Notes: a model not told the origin generated them from the sequence alone. Positions 6,645-14,868 are shown, counted from the stretch's first letter. The stretch is DNA of 16,826 nt from an uncultured Rothia sp. (GCA_946222285.1 CAMIIP010000031.1:1-16826), one strand, 5' to 3'. Program-made: numbers and translations.

Positions 6645-8237
6645 TTAGGCAGAATTAAAGAAGACAATAATCGTCACGATTTTCTTAAAAAGAATTCCCT
6701 TAATATTTACGTAACAAGTAGATTTCTTTTTTACGAAAGCGGTAAACGCACCGCAAATACGGTCTTTCCCGGCACCGATTCCACAGAGATACTGCCCCCC
6801 GTGCGCTTCAACAATGGCGTGTACAATCGGAAGACCTAATCCGGTTGTTTCCGTATCGCCTGAACGCGCTTTATCCGCACGAGTAAAACGATCAAAAATT
6901 TTATCAATAAATTCCGGATCTATACCTTCACCGTTATCGCTAATTTGAACCTCCGCATATCTACCGTCATATATACCTAACGACGACGTAACCGTAGTTC
7001 CAGAAGCAGTATGTTTTCGCGCATTAGACAGAAGATTCAATATAACCTGCTGAAGTTGATTCCTACCTCCGCGTACTTCCACCGGATCATTGGGGATATC
7101 CAGATTCCAGAAATGATCGGGGGCAGCAACTTGCATATCGAAAGTATTCTCAGCAAGAAGCTCCGAAAGATCCACGGTCTCAAAAATAGGCTTTTTCCCC
7201 TCGTCAAGACGTGCCAATAACAATAAATCTTCCACCAAGCGGCTCATGCGTTCAGTCTGGGATTCAATACGGTTCACAGACTGCTCTCCCGAATCGGTAA
7301 GGTTCTCAGTCCACCGCAAAAGATCAGAATATCCTTTAATCGCCGCCAACGGAGTGCGGAGTTCGTGAGAAGCGTCCGCGATAAAAACCCGCATCTGACT
7401 CTCCGTTTTTTCTCGGGCTGCCAGAGCTAATTGCACGTTATTCAGCATCTGATTGAGTGCAAATCCCACCGCGCCAACCTCAGAGCGAGGATTTGAATCA
7501 CGCGGTTGAACACGATCTGTTGGCATCAAAACACGGGATTGGAGATCAGTGTGCGTAACCCCGGTTGCCACAGCAGAAACGCGTTCTAGCGGGCGTAGCG
7601 TCCGTCGAACTATCCACGAACCCAACAGCCCAGCAATCGCCATAACCACTATCGAACCACCCACGATTACCACGCCTAAAGTGGTTAAAGTATTCTTCAT
7701 GTCTTGAAGAGGAATACCTGTCACTACTACGATGCGCGACTGGCTAGGTTCCGAATGGGCTTCTACCAGGTAGTCACCGGAGTCTAGATGAACTTCCTCG
7801 GCGGAGGAATCGACAGAAATATTTTTCAAGGTCTCTATATCGGCAGCTGAAAGCTCCTTCGAGTCGCCCGAACTATCAAGTACACCAGAAAATCCCGCGG
7901 TTCCATCTTCAACGCAGAGAGTCAGCGTTCCGGCGCTCTGCCCCGGAGCGTTCAGGGGAGAAGTTCCCGACGACGTATCGCAGATACTCTGCGGCTGGAC
8001 CGGGGCTGTATCTGTGCCGTTTTGATTATTTCGTTTCGCCGGGGCATCCTCGGGTTTAAACATGAGTGCGCGGTGGGAGGTCTGTTCTAGCCTTTCTGAA
8101 ACCTGCGACTGGAGCGAACTTTGCAGCGTAAGAAAACTGGTGAGCCCAATAATCAAGCAGGCAACACCGAGCATCGCCACGAGCACGGTGGTCAAAATAG
8201 TGCGTAGTCGCGGTGCAGCGGCGAAAGACGAATCCAC
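6645..8237 (-). CDS. Sensor histidine kinase with frameshifted C-terminus
   Basis: 530 residues as written, from GTG 8237. Two membrane helices (about 13-38 and 184-208) flank an extracytoplasmic sensor region of about 145 residues. Then come HAMP (209-270), HisKA with FIADASHELRTPL (H291 is the phosphoryl acceptor), and the ATPase domain with N-box (NLLSNARKHT, 401-410), G1 (DNGEGI, 434-439), F-box (IFDRFTRAD) and G2 (TGLGLPI). After EAHGG (481) the frame runs off the family pattern into 49 unrelated residues. Deleting one base of the C6 run at 6795-6800 gives instead SISVESVPGKTVFAVRLPLS and a stop at 6731-6733 (501 residues), the normal ending. So there is a frameshift or a sequencing error. 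The start is 1 bp past the response-regulator stop, so the two are translationally coupled. Confidence 0.85.
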   Translation of the reverse strand: MDSSFAAAPRLRTILTTVLVAMLGVACLIIGLTSFLTLQSSLQSQVSERLEQTSHRALMFKPEDAPAKRNNQNGTDTAPVQPQSICDTSSGTSPLNAPGQSAGTLTLCVEDGTAGFSGVLDSSGDSKELSAADIETLKNISVDSSAEEVHLDSGDYLVEAHSEPSQSRIVVVTGIPLQDMKNTLTTLGVVIVGGSIVVMAIAGLLGSWIVRRTLRPLERVSAVATGVTHTDLQSRVLMPTDRVQPRDSNPRSEVGAVGFALNQMLNNVQLALAAREKTESQMRVFIADASHELRTPLAAIKGYSDLLRWTENLTDSGEQSVNRIESQTERMSRLVEDLLLLARLDEGKKPIFETVDLSELLAENTFDMQVAAPDHFWNLDIPNDPVEVRGGRNQLQQVILNLLSNARKHTASGTTVTSSLGIYDGRYAEVQISDNGEGIDPEFIDKIFDRFTRADKARSGDTETTGLGLPIVHAIVEAHGGQYLCGIGAGKDRICGAFTAFVKKKSTCYVNIKGILFKKIVTIIVFFNSA

Positions 8238-8238
8238 G

Positions 8239-8982
8239 CTAGTTAACCGGTTTAATAACGTAACCAGCGCCGCGCACCGTATGAATCATTGGTTCGCGAC
8301 CCGCATCAATTTTCTTACGCAAGTAGGAAATGTAGAGCTCCACAATGTTTGCCTGACCGCCAAAATCGTAGTTCCACACGTTATCAAGTATCTGCGATTT
8401 AGAAACCACGCGCTTGGGATTTTCCATAAGGTAGCGCAAGAGGTCGAACTGGGTTGCGGTGAGCGAAATGTCTTCCCCGGCACGGGTGACCTCGCGGGTG
8501 TCCTGATTGAGCACAAGATCGCCAACGACCAGTTCGGCGTCGTCCGCCGCCACAACACCTGCACGCTGTACTAGGCGATGCAGGCGAATCATCACTTCCT
8601 CCATAGAGAAGGGCTTGGTGACGTAGTCATCTGCGCCTGCTCCTAAACCCTCGATGCGATCATCGACCGAGTCTTTAGCGGTGAGAAAAAGACAGGGGAT
8701 CTGGGGGTAAAGTTTGCGCGCACGGGTGAGAAGTTCGATGCCGTCGAAACCTGGCATCATGATGTCTAGCACGAGGACGTCGGGGCGCCAGTCGCGCGCC
8801 ACGGCGAGCGCATCGGGGCCGTTACCTGCCGATTTTACGTCCCACCCAATCATGCGTAAACCTACACTGACGAGTTCTTCTAGCATGACTTCATCGTCAA
8901 CAACGAGGGCGCGAATGGGGGTGCCGTCTACATGTTCTAGGGTGGGGAGGTTTTTGGCGATGTCGTGTGCTCTGCTACTCAT
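8239..8982 (-). CDS. OmpR/PhoB-family response regulator
   Basis: 247 residues from ATG 8982. The receiver domain (about 21-135) has the acidic pair (VVDDE), the phosphorylated Asp in VLVLDIMMPGFDG, T in FLTAKD and K in YVTKPF. The C-terminal winged helix (about 150-245) has LTATQFDLLRYLMENPKRVVSK and IVELYISYLRKKID...IHTVRGAGYVI. It is the partner of the kinase immediately downstream; the stimulus is not evident. The longer frame up to 9150 adds 56 residues unlike any receiver-domain N-terminus and is rejected. The chosen ATG has only a weak Shine-Dalgarno (TAGG, 12 nt upstream); a leaderless transcript is possible. Confidence 0.9.
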   Translation of the reverse strand: MSSRAHDIAKNLPTLEHVDGTPIRALVVDDEVMLEELVSVGLRMIGWDVKSAGNGPDALAVARDWRPDVLVLDIMMPGFDGIELLTRARKLYPQIPCLFLTAKDSVDDRIEGLGAGADDYVTKPFSMEEVMIRLHRLVQRAGVVAADDAELVVGDLVLNQDTREVTRAGEDISLTATQFDLLRYLMENPKRVVSKSQILDNVWNYDFGGQANIVELYISYLRKKIDAGREPMIHTVRGAGYVIKPVN

Positions 8983-9282
8983 GGGTATAAGCCTAGCGGC
9001 AGGATGGCGCCGCGGAGGGTCGTTCGCCCTCTTTAACGGCAAAGCCCAGCAACTCCCTGCCCCAGGCATAGGAAAAACATAGAAACGGGAAGTTTTGGAC
9101 GGAAACCCTGCAACTGAGGTAGCAAATCTAACCATATGGACCACTGCCACACGCCCCCTGCTCTCGATTTACCGACCCGTGTTACGCGTCGTCGTCCCTA
9201 TATGACGCCCCGCTCCCTCATATTTCGCCGTCACGACACAAAAACTCAACAAAGTTACGCAAGGAAACATGGACGTCGTAGC
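8983..9282. other. Divergent intergenic region between the two-component genes and metF leader
   Basis: About 300 bp with no convincing gene. A 73-codon plus-strand ORF at 9136-9357 is rejected because it is Arg/Pro-rich, lacks domains and runs into the riboswitch. The promoter of the response regulator must be on the minus strand here, but I cannot place it. Confidence 0.45.
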
Positions 9283-9312
9283 TTGTCAGCGCCGTACACC
9301 GCTACCTATATT
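9283..9312 (+). promoter_or_regulatory. Promoter of the metF leader
   Basis: TTGTCA (9283-9288) and TATATT (9307-9312), 18 bp apart. The expected transcription start (about 9318-9320) falls right before the SAM riboswitch, which supports the call. Confidence 0.65.
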
Positions 9313-9321
9313 GGTTCTGTT

Positions 9322-9414
9322 ACCTATCAAGAGCGGCCGAGAGATCTGGCTTTATGACGCCGCAGCAACCTCACCCGAAATCGGGAGAAGGTGCTCCCGC
9401 CAGAACCGATAGAA
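9322..9414 (+). promoter_or_regulatory. SAM riboswitch (S-box superfamily) upstream of metF-metE
   Basis: The S-box core is recognisable. P1 pairs CTATC (9324-9328) with GATAG (9408-9412). AAGAG follows P1. P2 is GCGGC with GCCGC, enclosing GAGAGATCTGG and TATGAC like the kink-turn element. The invariant GCAACC (9364-9369) comes next, then P3 hairpin CCCG-AAAT-CGGG, then GGTGCTCCCGCC. It sits 110 bp before metF in a methionine operon, where SAM would repress expression. The usual P4 hairpin between GGTGCT and P1 is not obvious, so a compact SAM-I or a SAM-IV-like form is possible. No intrinsic terminator follows. TTTCCT in the leader (near 9430) could pair with AGGAAA of the metF Shine-Dalgarno, so control may be translational; that part is inference. 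Confidence 0.85.
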
Positions 9415-9524
9415 GAATCAGCTTTTCTACACTTTCCTCTACCTCCTCACCCGTCTATCAACGGGCGTTCAGCGGTGATGAAGGTGTATCTATCGGGCGA
9501 ATCCATCGAAAGGAAACGCCCTAT

Positions 9525-10460
9525 ATGGCACCGCATACGGCTCTGTCTTACGAGCTTTACCCGCCCCGAGGCGTGGAGAGTCGCGACTCTTTGTTGCAGA
9601 CTATTGAGGAGCTCTCGGCAACGTCTCCTGACTACGTTTCGGTTACCTACTCGGGTAGTGCTGAGCGCAAGCAGCAGACTCTTGCTCTGCTCGATCATCT
9701 GGTTCACGAAACCAATCTGACTCCCCTGGCGCATCTGACGTGCGTTGGTCATTCGGTAGATGAGTTGGAGCACGCCGTCCGGCTCATTACCGGGCTAGGT
9801 GTTCGTGGCTTGCTGGCTTTGCGCGGGGACATTCCCGCGCAAACCGCCCCGGACTCTTTAGAGTTACCTTTTGCCCGTTATCTGGTGGAGTTAATTCGCC
9901 GGGTGGAACGTGAAGATTTCGCGCACTTTGCCGGCGGCAAGATTTCGGTGGGTGTAGCGGCTTATCCGCAGAAGCACCCCGAGTCTGTCTCCCTGTTGCA
10001 AGACATTGAAATTCTGCTCTCTAAGCAGCGCGCTGGCGCAGATTTCGCTATTACGCAGGTTTATTTTGATAACGCTCGTTATCAGGGATTGTTGGATGCC
10101 GCCGCAACCGCTGGCGTGAATATGCCGATCATTCCCGGCATTATGCCGGTGACTTCCCTGCGCCGCCTGATTCGTCTCTGCGAACTCGCCGGTTTGGCGA
10201 TTCCGATGGATTTAGCGAGCGCGCTGGAGAATGCAGATAGCAAGGCAGAACGGCACCGGGTGGGGGTTGAATATGCTCTGCGGCAGTGCCAGGATGCGCT
10301 TGAATCTGGGGCAAGTGGTCTGCACTTCTATACCTTCAACGAGCACGCGGCGGTCTTGGATGTTCTCGAATACCTCGATATTGCTCCCTATACTTCCCGC
10401 TACGAAACTCCGCTGGCTGGAGCTGAGTCGGTGCCGCCGTCCGTTCCGGTATCTCTTTAG
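9525..10460 (+). CDS. metF: Methylenetetrahydrofolate reductase
   Basis: 311 residues, the usual size for bacterial MetF, an FAD-dependent TIM barrel that reduces 5,10-methylene-THF to 5-methyl-THF for methionine synthesis. Motifs: SYELYPPRG with E10 (catalytic Glu), VSVTYSGSA (about 38-46), LALRGDIP (98-104, the Asp position), VGVAAYPQKHPES, ADFAITQVYFD (Q178) and the C-terminal LHFYTFN. The ATG at 9525 follows AAAGGAAACG at proper spacing; the frame is open from 9354, but that start would overlap the riboswitch. It is intact, SAM-riboswitch controlled and 42 bp upstream of metE, with which it forms an operon supplying the methyl donor. Confidence 0.94.
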   Translation: MAPHTALSYELYPPRGVESRDSLLQTIEELSATSPDYVSVTYSGSAERKQQTLALLDHLVHETNLTPLAHLTCVGHSVDELEHAVRLITGLGVRGLLALRGDIPAQTAPDSLELPFARYLVELIRRVEREDFAHFAGGKISVGVAAYPQKHPESVSLLQDIEILLSKQRAGADFAITQVYFDNARYQGLLDAAATAGVNMPIIPGIMPVTSLRRLIRLCELAGLAIPMDLASALENADSKAERHRVGVEYALRQCQDALESGASGLHFYTFNEHAAVLDVLEYLDIAPYTSRYETPLAGAESVPPSVPVSL

Positions 10461-10502
10461 ATTTTTTGTTTTTATCCTATTTATCCTTTGAAAGGACCAC
10501 TC

Positions 10503-12832
10503 ATGACTGTACAAAATTTCCCCGCCGCAACTATTGTTGGTTACCCCCGTATTGGCCGTTACCGCGAACTCAAGAAAGCTCTCGAAGCCTTTTGGAAGGG
10601 CGCTATTGACCGTGCCGAGCTGGATTCTCAGGTCGCTCAGGTGCAAAAAACTAACCTTGCTCGCCTCACCGAACTTGGTTTAGATTCCGATTATTCGATT
10701 CCCGCCTCTTTCTCTCACTATGACCAGGTACTAGACGCTATCCGCCTCTTCACCGCCGTCCCCTCTCGCTTTTCTGATTCCTTGGACGAGCGCGGACTCC
10801 TTCCCTTGGAGGGCTACTTCGATTTGGCGCGCGGAACCACGGATCAGCCCGCACTGGAAATGACCAAGTGGTTCGATACCAACTACCACTATCTCGTTCC
10901 CGAAATTGGTCCCGATACCGCTTTTCAGCTCAATACTGAGGCTCTGTTTGAGCAGTTGGATAACGCCTCCGAGCAGGGCGTGAAGGTTCGCCCGCAGATA
11001 GTGGGACCGTTGACTTTCTTGGCGTTGGCTAAGGCGGACGACGGCGCGCCCGAGGGTTTCGAGCCGATTTCTCGGCTGGACGACGTACTTTCGGTCTACG
11101 AGGAACTGCTCGTCGCTCTGGCTGAGCGCGGTGTGCAGTGGGTTCAGTTTGATGAGCCTGCTCTGGTAGCTGATCACCAGCACATTGAACAGAACCGCCT
11201 GACCGAGCTGGTAGCGAGCGCTATGCCCGCCTGACCGGCGCAGAAAATCGTCCCGCGCTTTTCGTAACTTCCCCCTACGGCGATTTAGCGCAGAACCTCG
11301 CTCCTCTGGTCGAGTCTGGTATTGAGGCGCTCCACCTTGATGCGGTTTCAGCCAACTACGGTGACCGCCTCGCCAAGGTGGCGAAGCAGGAGAATCTGCA
11401 GCTCGTCGTCGGCGCTGTGAACGGTCGCAATATCTGGCGAACTGACCTGCGTAAGACTCTCAATCAGCTCTCTGCGTTGGAGAATATTTCGATTGCTACC
11501 TCAACTTCGCTTCAGCACGTACCCCACGATCTTAAACTCGAAGAGAACCTTACCGGCGACCTGAAAAACTGGCTGGCTTTTGCCGATCAGAAAGTGGTTG
11601 AGGTGTTGACTCTTGCTCGCGCTCAGGTTCAGGGTGAAGAGTCTGTATCTACTCTTGTGAAAGCCGCATCTGATGCACTGGCTCAACGCCAAAATGCCGA
11701 GGGCGTGCAGGTTTGCGAAATTCGCAACCGGGTGGAGCAGGTAACGGGACAGGACGGCGCCTTTGACCGCCCTTCAGCGCAGCAGCGCCAAGATGCTCAG
11801 GCTGGATTGAATCTTCCACAGATTCCCACCACCACTATCGGTTCTTTCCCTCAGACCCCTGAGATTCGCAAGCAACGCGCTGCCCTCCGCGCCGGCAAGA
11901 TTTCCGAGCAGGAATTCGAGGGTTTCTTGCGCGATGAGATTGCTTCGGTTATCAAGTTGCAAGAAGAAATCGGCTTGGACGTTCTGGTTCACGGCGAGGC
12001 AGAACGTAACGATATGGTTCAGTACTTTGCCGAGAATTTCGACGGTTTTGATACCACCGTGCACGGCTGGGTGCAGTCCTACGGTTCGCGTTGCACGCGC
12101 CCCTAGCTACTGTGGGGCGACGTCAAGCGCACCGGTCAAGGTCTTGAAGGCGATGCTTTTACCGTGCCGTGGATTTCTTATGCGGATTCGCTGACCGATA
12201 AGCCGGTCAAGGGTATGCTCACCGGTCCCGTGACCATTCTGGCTTGGTCTTTTGTACGCGACGATCAACCCCGCGCTGCTACCGCCAACCAGGTTGCGCT
12301 GGCCTTGGCTGATGAAATTACAGACCTGGAAAAGGCCGGCATTTCCATTATTCAGGTGGACGAACCTGCCCTGCGCGAGCTTCTTCCCTTGCGCGTAGCA
12401 GATCAGCCCGAGTATCTGGACTGGTCGGTGGGTTCTTTCCGCTTAGCTACTTCGCAGGTGGACGATGCAACCCAGATCCACACGCACCTGTGTTATTCGG
12501 AGTTCAACGAGGTTTTCGAGGCGATTGACGGGCTGAACGCTGATGTTACCTCTATTGAGGCGGCGCGTTCGCGACTGGAACTCTTGAAGGACTTGCCCAC
12601 AACTTTCGATCGCGGCATCGGCCCCGGTGTATGGGATATCCACTCCCCGCGCGTCCCCTCGGTAGAGGAAATCCAGAATCTCTTAGAGCAAGCTGTACAG
12701 AGCGTTGCCCCGCAGCATCTATGGAGCAACCCCGACTGCGGTTTGAAGACGCGCGGCTATGAGGAGACGCGGGCTTCACTGGTGAATTTGGTGGCAGCAA
12801 CCGATGCGGTGCGAGCGCAGTTGAAGAAATAA
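10503..12832 (+). pseudogene. metE: Cobalamin-independent methionine synthase, double lesion
   Basis: From ATG 10503 (AAAGGA upstream) the protein starts like MetE (FPAATIVGYPRIGRYRELKKALEAFW) and runs to 11232, where the frame closes after SAMPA. Adding one base at about 11221 (AGC GC- TAT GCC CGC CTG) restores ASAYARLTGAENRP and the frame then stays open. A second lesion is an in-frame TAG at 12104-12106, after GSRCTRP; reading on in the same frame gives LLWGDVKRTGQ and the rest of the catalytic domain. The zinc site is still encoded: H and C in THLCYSEF and C in NPDCGLKTR. With the base restored the gene would encode about 776 residues, normal for MetE. Either lesion removes the C-terminal zinc domain, so no functional enzyme is expected unless both are assembly errors. 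Confidence 0.92.
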
Positions 12833-12844
12833 GGGAAAGGCAAC

Positions 12845-12912
12845 GAGGCTTATTCATAAGGGACCTACAACTCCATTTGAGAACGACGGAGGTACCCTAA
12901 TGAATAAACCTC
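12845..12912. repeat. Palindromic repeat element (copies A and B, facing)
   Basis: Left arm 12845-12866 (starts GAGGCTTATTCATAAGGGAC) and right arm 12890-12912, whose reverse complement is GAGGTTTATTCATTAGGGTA plus CCT. The two 22-23 bp arms face each other across 23 bp. The same sequence recurs at 13907-13928 (inverted) and 16773-16791 (direct). The core CTTATTCATAAG is itself nearly palindromic. A further degenerate copy (GAGGGAAATTCGAATAAGGG, 12922-12941) supplies the Shine-Dalgarno AAGGG of the next gene. It may be a miniature inverted-repeat element or an IS-end remnant; it also lies where the met operon should terminate. Confidence 0.7.
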
Positions 12913-12947
12913 ATTCTTAACGAGGGAAATTCGAATAAGGGCTAGAA

Positions 12948-13877
12948 ATGAAGATACTTGTCTACGGAGCCGGAGCAATGGGGCTATATTTCGCTGCGAC
13001 TCTAACAAAAAATAAACATGCAGTGTATCTCAAAGCACGAAAACAATGGAACGCTACGAATGAGATTACCGTTCACAAACCCGGGGAAACCAATCAAACT
13101 ATTCAGCTAGCCCAAGTCTTTGAACATTTACCGCATAAGCTGGACGTTGACCTCGTCATCATTGCAACTAAAGCCTGGCAAGTCCACGAAGTTGTCAAAG
13201 ACTGCCAAAGGAAAATTCCTTCCTCTGCAATCATCTTGACCTTTCAGAATGGGATTAGTGCTCCAGAAAATGTAGTTGAAGTACTTCAAGAAAATCCCGT
13301 TGTTGCCAGCACCTGCGTAGTAATTGTTAAACGCGAAGAACCTGGAACGGTAAGTCTTTTAGGGCACGAAGCCAAAATAGTTATCGGAGATTTCACAGAA
13401 GAAACCGGACAAGACTACCTGAGCAAAGTTTCGAAGGCTTTCGAAGGAACTCCTATCGACATTCAAAAAACCGAGGATATCCATAGAGCCTTATGGAAGA
13501 AACTTTCGCTCATTGCTTCTTACGGAGGGGTGGGGGCAGTATCTCATCTTTCTGTTGGGCAAACCCGCTCTCACGCTACAACTCGATCACTGGTATATAG
13601 GGCAATCAAGGAATGTGCAGAGGTAGCTCGCGCATACTCTATAGATTTCACCGACCAAGATATCGAAGACACGTTTGCTATTTATACAGAAGGGTTTGAT
13701 TCTGCCACCACTTCTTCAATGCAACGCGATCTCGCTGAAGGCAAGCCCTCTGAATTAGATGATCAGGTGGGTGAAATCGTCCGTCGTGCTCAATCTGTCG
13801 AGGTACATACTCCTACACAAGACTTCTTATACCAAGCTCTTAAGGCCAGAGAAGAAATAGCGCGTAGTGGAGAGTAA
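12948..13877 (+). CDS. 2-dehydropantoate 2-reductase-like protein (PanE/ApbA family)
   Basis: 309 residues, full length for the family, which reduces ketopantoate to pantoate with NADPH in pantothenate synthesis; many genomes carry paralogues with other keto-acid substrates. It begins with the Rossmann glycine motif VYGAGAMGLYFA (7-12). TFQNG lies at 98-102. The catalytic-lysine helix is ALWKKLSLIA (K184 or K185). The C-terminal signature SSMQRDLAEGKPSELD lies at 256-271. ATG 12948 follows AAGGGCTAGAA. The gene is visibly more A-rich than metE and metF and lies between facing copies of a short repeat (12845 and 13907), which suggests acquisition as a unit. I leave the symbol empty because the substrate is uncertain. 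Confidence 0.85.
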   Translation: MKILVYGAGAMGLYFAATLTKNKHAVYLKARKQWNATNEITVHKPGETNQTIQLAQVFEHLPHKLDVDLVIIATKAWQVHEVVKDCQRKIPSSAIILTFQNGISAPENVVEVLQENPVVASTCVVIVKREEPGTVSLLGHEAKIVIGDFTEETGQDYLSKVSKAFEGTPIDIQKTEDIHRALWKKLSLIASYGGVGAVSHLSVGQTRSHATTRSLVYRAIKECAEVARAYSIDFTDQDIEDTFAIYTEGFDSATTSSMQRDLAEGKPSELDDQVGEIVRRAQSVEVHTPTQDFLYQALKAREEIARSGE

Positions 13878-13906
13878 ATCGGCACCACATTCCCGAATGA
13901 AGCTAT

Positions 13907-13928
13907 AGGTACCTTATGCATAAGCCTC
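13907..13928. repeat. Palindromic repeat copy C (inverted orientation)
   Basis: The reverse complement is GAGGCTTATGCATAAGGTAC plus CT, matching copy A (12845) at nearly every position; the core CTTATGCATAAG is a perfect 12-bp palindrome. With copy A it flanks the PanE-like gene as an inverted pair spanning 1084 bp. I see no target duplication outside the pair. Confidence 0.7.
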
Positions 13929-13945
13929 ATAGCACAGCTGAATAA

Positions 13946-14236
13946 TTACCACCATAAATCTATTTGAAATATTAACCCTAGTTGGCGAAACTCATTAAAT
14001 ATTTCAATGTATTCTCGATCAAACCATGCACGTTGCTGTTCATTTTTAAACCCGTACTCTTGTCCTGAGAAATTCTCGAGGAAAAAATAACACCACTCTT
14101 CATAGCGCTGAACAAGCTCAGAAGAAAATCTATCCCTAAAACAGTAGAAGGAATGATTTTCATCTACCATGTAATCGACAAATGGGTCCAAGGTATAGTT
14201 CGCTGAAAATCTGGGTATATTTTGGAGCTTATCCAT
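13946..14236 (-). CDS. Small hypothetical protein, aromatic and acidic
   Basis: 96 residues; no family recognised. It is rich in Phe, Tyr, Trp, Glu and Asp (for example FVDYMVDENHSFYCFRD and RYEEWCYFFLENF) with no signal peptide or membrane segment. AGGGGGTG, 7 nt before ATG 14236, is a strong Shine-Dalgarno, which argues for a real gene. It lies in the repeat-bearing region between copy C and the degenerate copy at 14299. Small, acidic, aromatic proteins of this kind include many immunity proteins of polymorphic toxins, but nothing in the sequence proves that. Confidence 0.6.
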   Translation of the reverse strand: MDKLQNIPRFSANYTLDPFVDYMVDENHSFYCFRDRFSSELVQRYEEWCYFFLENFSGQEYGFKNEQQRAWFDREYIEIFNEFRQLGLIFQIDLWW

Positions 14237-14479
14237 AGACGTTCACCCCCTACCACCCCATCTAACAATTATTCTTTGCGTTGGCACTCCCACGCTTGGA
14301 GGCTCATCCACAAGGTACCTGAACCTCCAATAGAACACAGGGGCGGAGAAAATTGCCCTTGCTATCTAGCAAGCATACTTATAAAAATAAACTGGCAAGC
14401 GAACGCAGCGGACTTCTTCTGGTTGAGTCTGACATGAATAGATCTGCGGAATGAGCTTGCTGGACGCAAGCTTGCAGAG
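14237..14479. other. Intergenic stretch with degenerate repeat and stem
   Basis: No convincing gene; overlapping short ORFs on both strands lack ribosome sites and domains. It holds a degenerate repeat copy (14299-14319) and a perfect 7-bp stem, AGCTTGC/GCAAGCT (14454-14460 with 14466-14472), just before the next ORF. Confidence 0.4.
14299..14319. repeat. Degenerate copy D of the palindromic repeat
   Basis: GAGGCTCATCCACAAGGTAC plus C matches copy C's reverse complement with four substitutions. With copy C it brackets the 96-residue hypothetical gene. Confidence 0.4.
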
Positions 14480-14812
14480 ATGAAGCCAGGTTTTCCAAGC
14501 AGGCGAAGAAAGAAAACCTATCGGAGTTTGCGGAGCCGTGAGAAGCAAACGAATCAAACAGTGTCAGCTGCTTTCGAACCAGACAAGAAGGTTCGAAAGC
14601 TGCCATCGGATCCGCTTGGAGGCATAAACGCCTTAGAAGTTGTGAAAATATCGCCCTCAGAGCTTTCGTATCAGGCAGATTTGATAGGGAGATTTCGATG
14701 CAGTGGATGTTCCAAAAATACGACTAGTAGATTTAAGGTATATGCGACCACTCGAAAAGATCATCCATTTCTGAAGGAAAAAGTAATAAAAATTACCAAT
14801 CGGTATGAATAA
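14480..14812 (+). CDS. Possible small basic protein or gene remnant
   Basis: 110 residues, strongly basic at the N-terminus (PSRRRKKTYRSLRSREK) with a C-x2-C pair in RFRCSGCSKNTTSRFKVY. No family recognised. The ribosome site (GCAGAG) is poor and the frame stays open upstream only to 14438, so it may be the 3' end of a decayed larger gene, for example a toxin C-terminus. Codons 31-41 contain an 11-bp perfect stem (14570-14580 with 14590-14600). Low confidence that it is expressed. Confidence 0.3.
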   Translation: MKPGFPSRRRKKTYRSLRSREKQTNQTVSAAFEPDKKVRKLPSDPLGGINALEVVKISPSELSYQADLIGRFRCSGCSKNTTSRFKVYATTRKDHPFLKEKVIKITNRYE

Positions 14813-14832
14813 AAAGTTTTTCTTCCAAAAGC

Positions 14833-14862
14833 TTGCAAATGCAAGTTTTGCCGAGGTATAGT
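14833..14862 (+). promoter_or_regulatory. Promoter of the candidate small RNA
   Basis: TTGCAA (14833-14838), 18 bp, TATAGT (14857-14862). No ORF follows on the plus strand before the terminator at 14944-14988. Confidence 0.5.
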
Positions 14863-14868
14863 AATCTC

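Noticed and set aside
8983..9150. 56-residue N-terminal extension of the response regulator
   Set aside because: Not receiver-like, no ribosome site at the upstream start, and it would crowd the divergent promoter region.
9136..9357. 73-codon plus-strand ORF upstream of metF
   Set aside because: Arg/Pro-rich, no domain, overlaps the metF promoter and riboswitch.
9354..9524. Longer metF start extending the protein by 57 residues
   Set aside because: It would place coding sequence over the riboswitch, adds residues unlike MetF, and lacks a ribosome site; ATG 9525 has AAAGGAAACG.
12104..12106. TAG in metE as a recoded amber codon (pyrrolysine or readthrough)
   Set aside because: No supporting context, the position is not catalytic, and the gene already carries a separate frameshift; a nonsense mutation is simpler.
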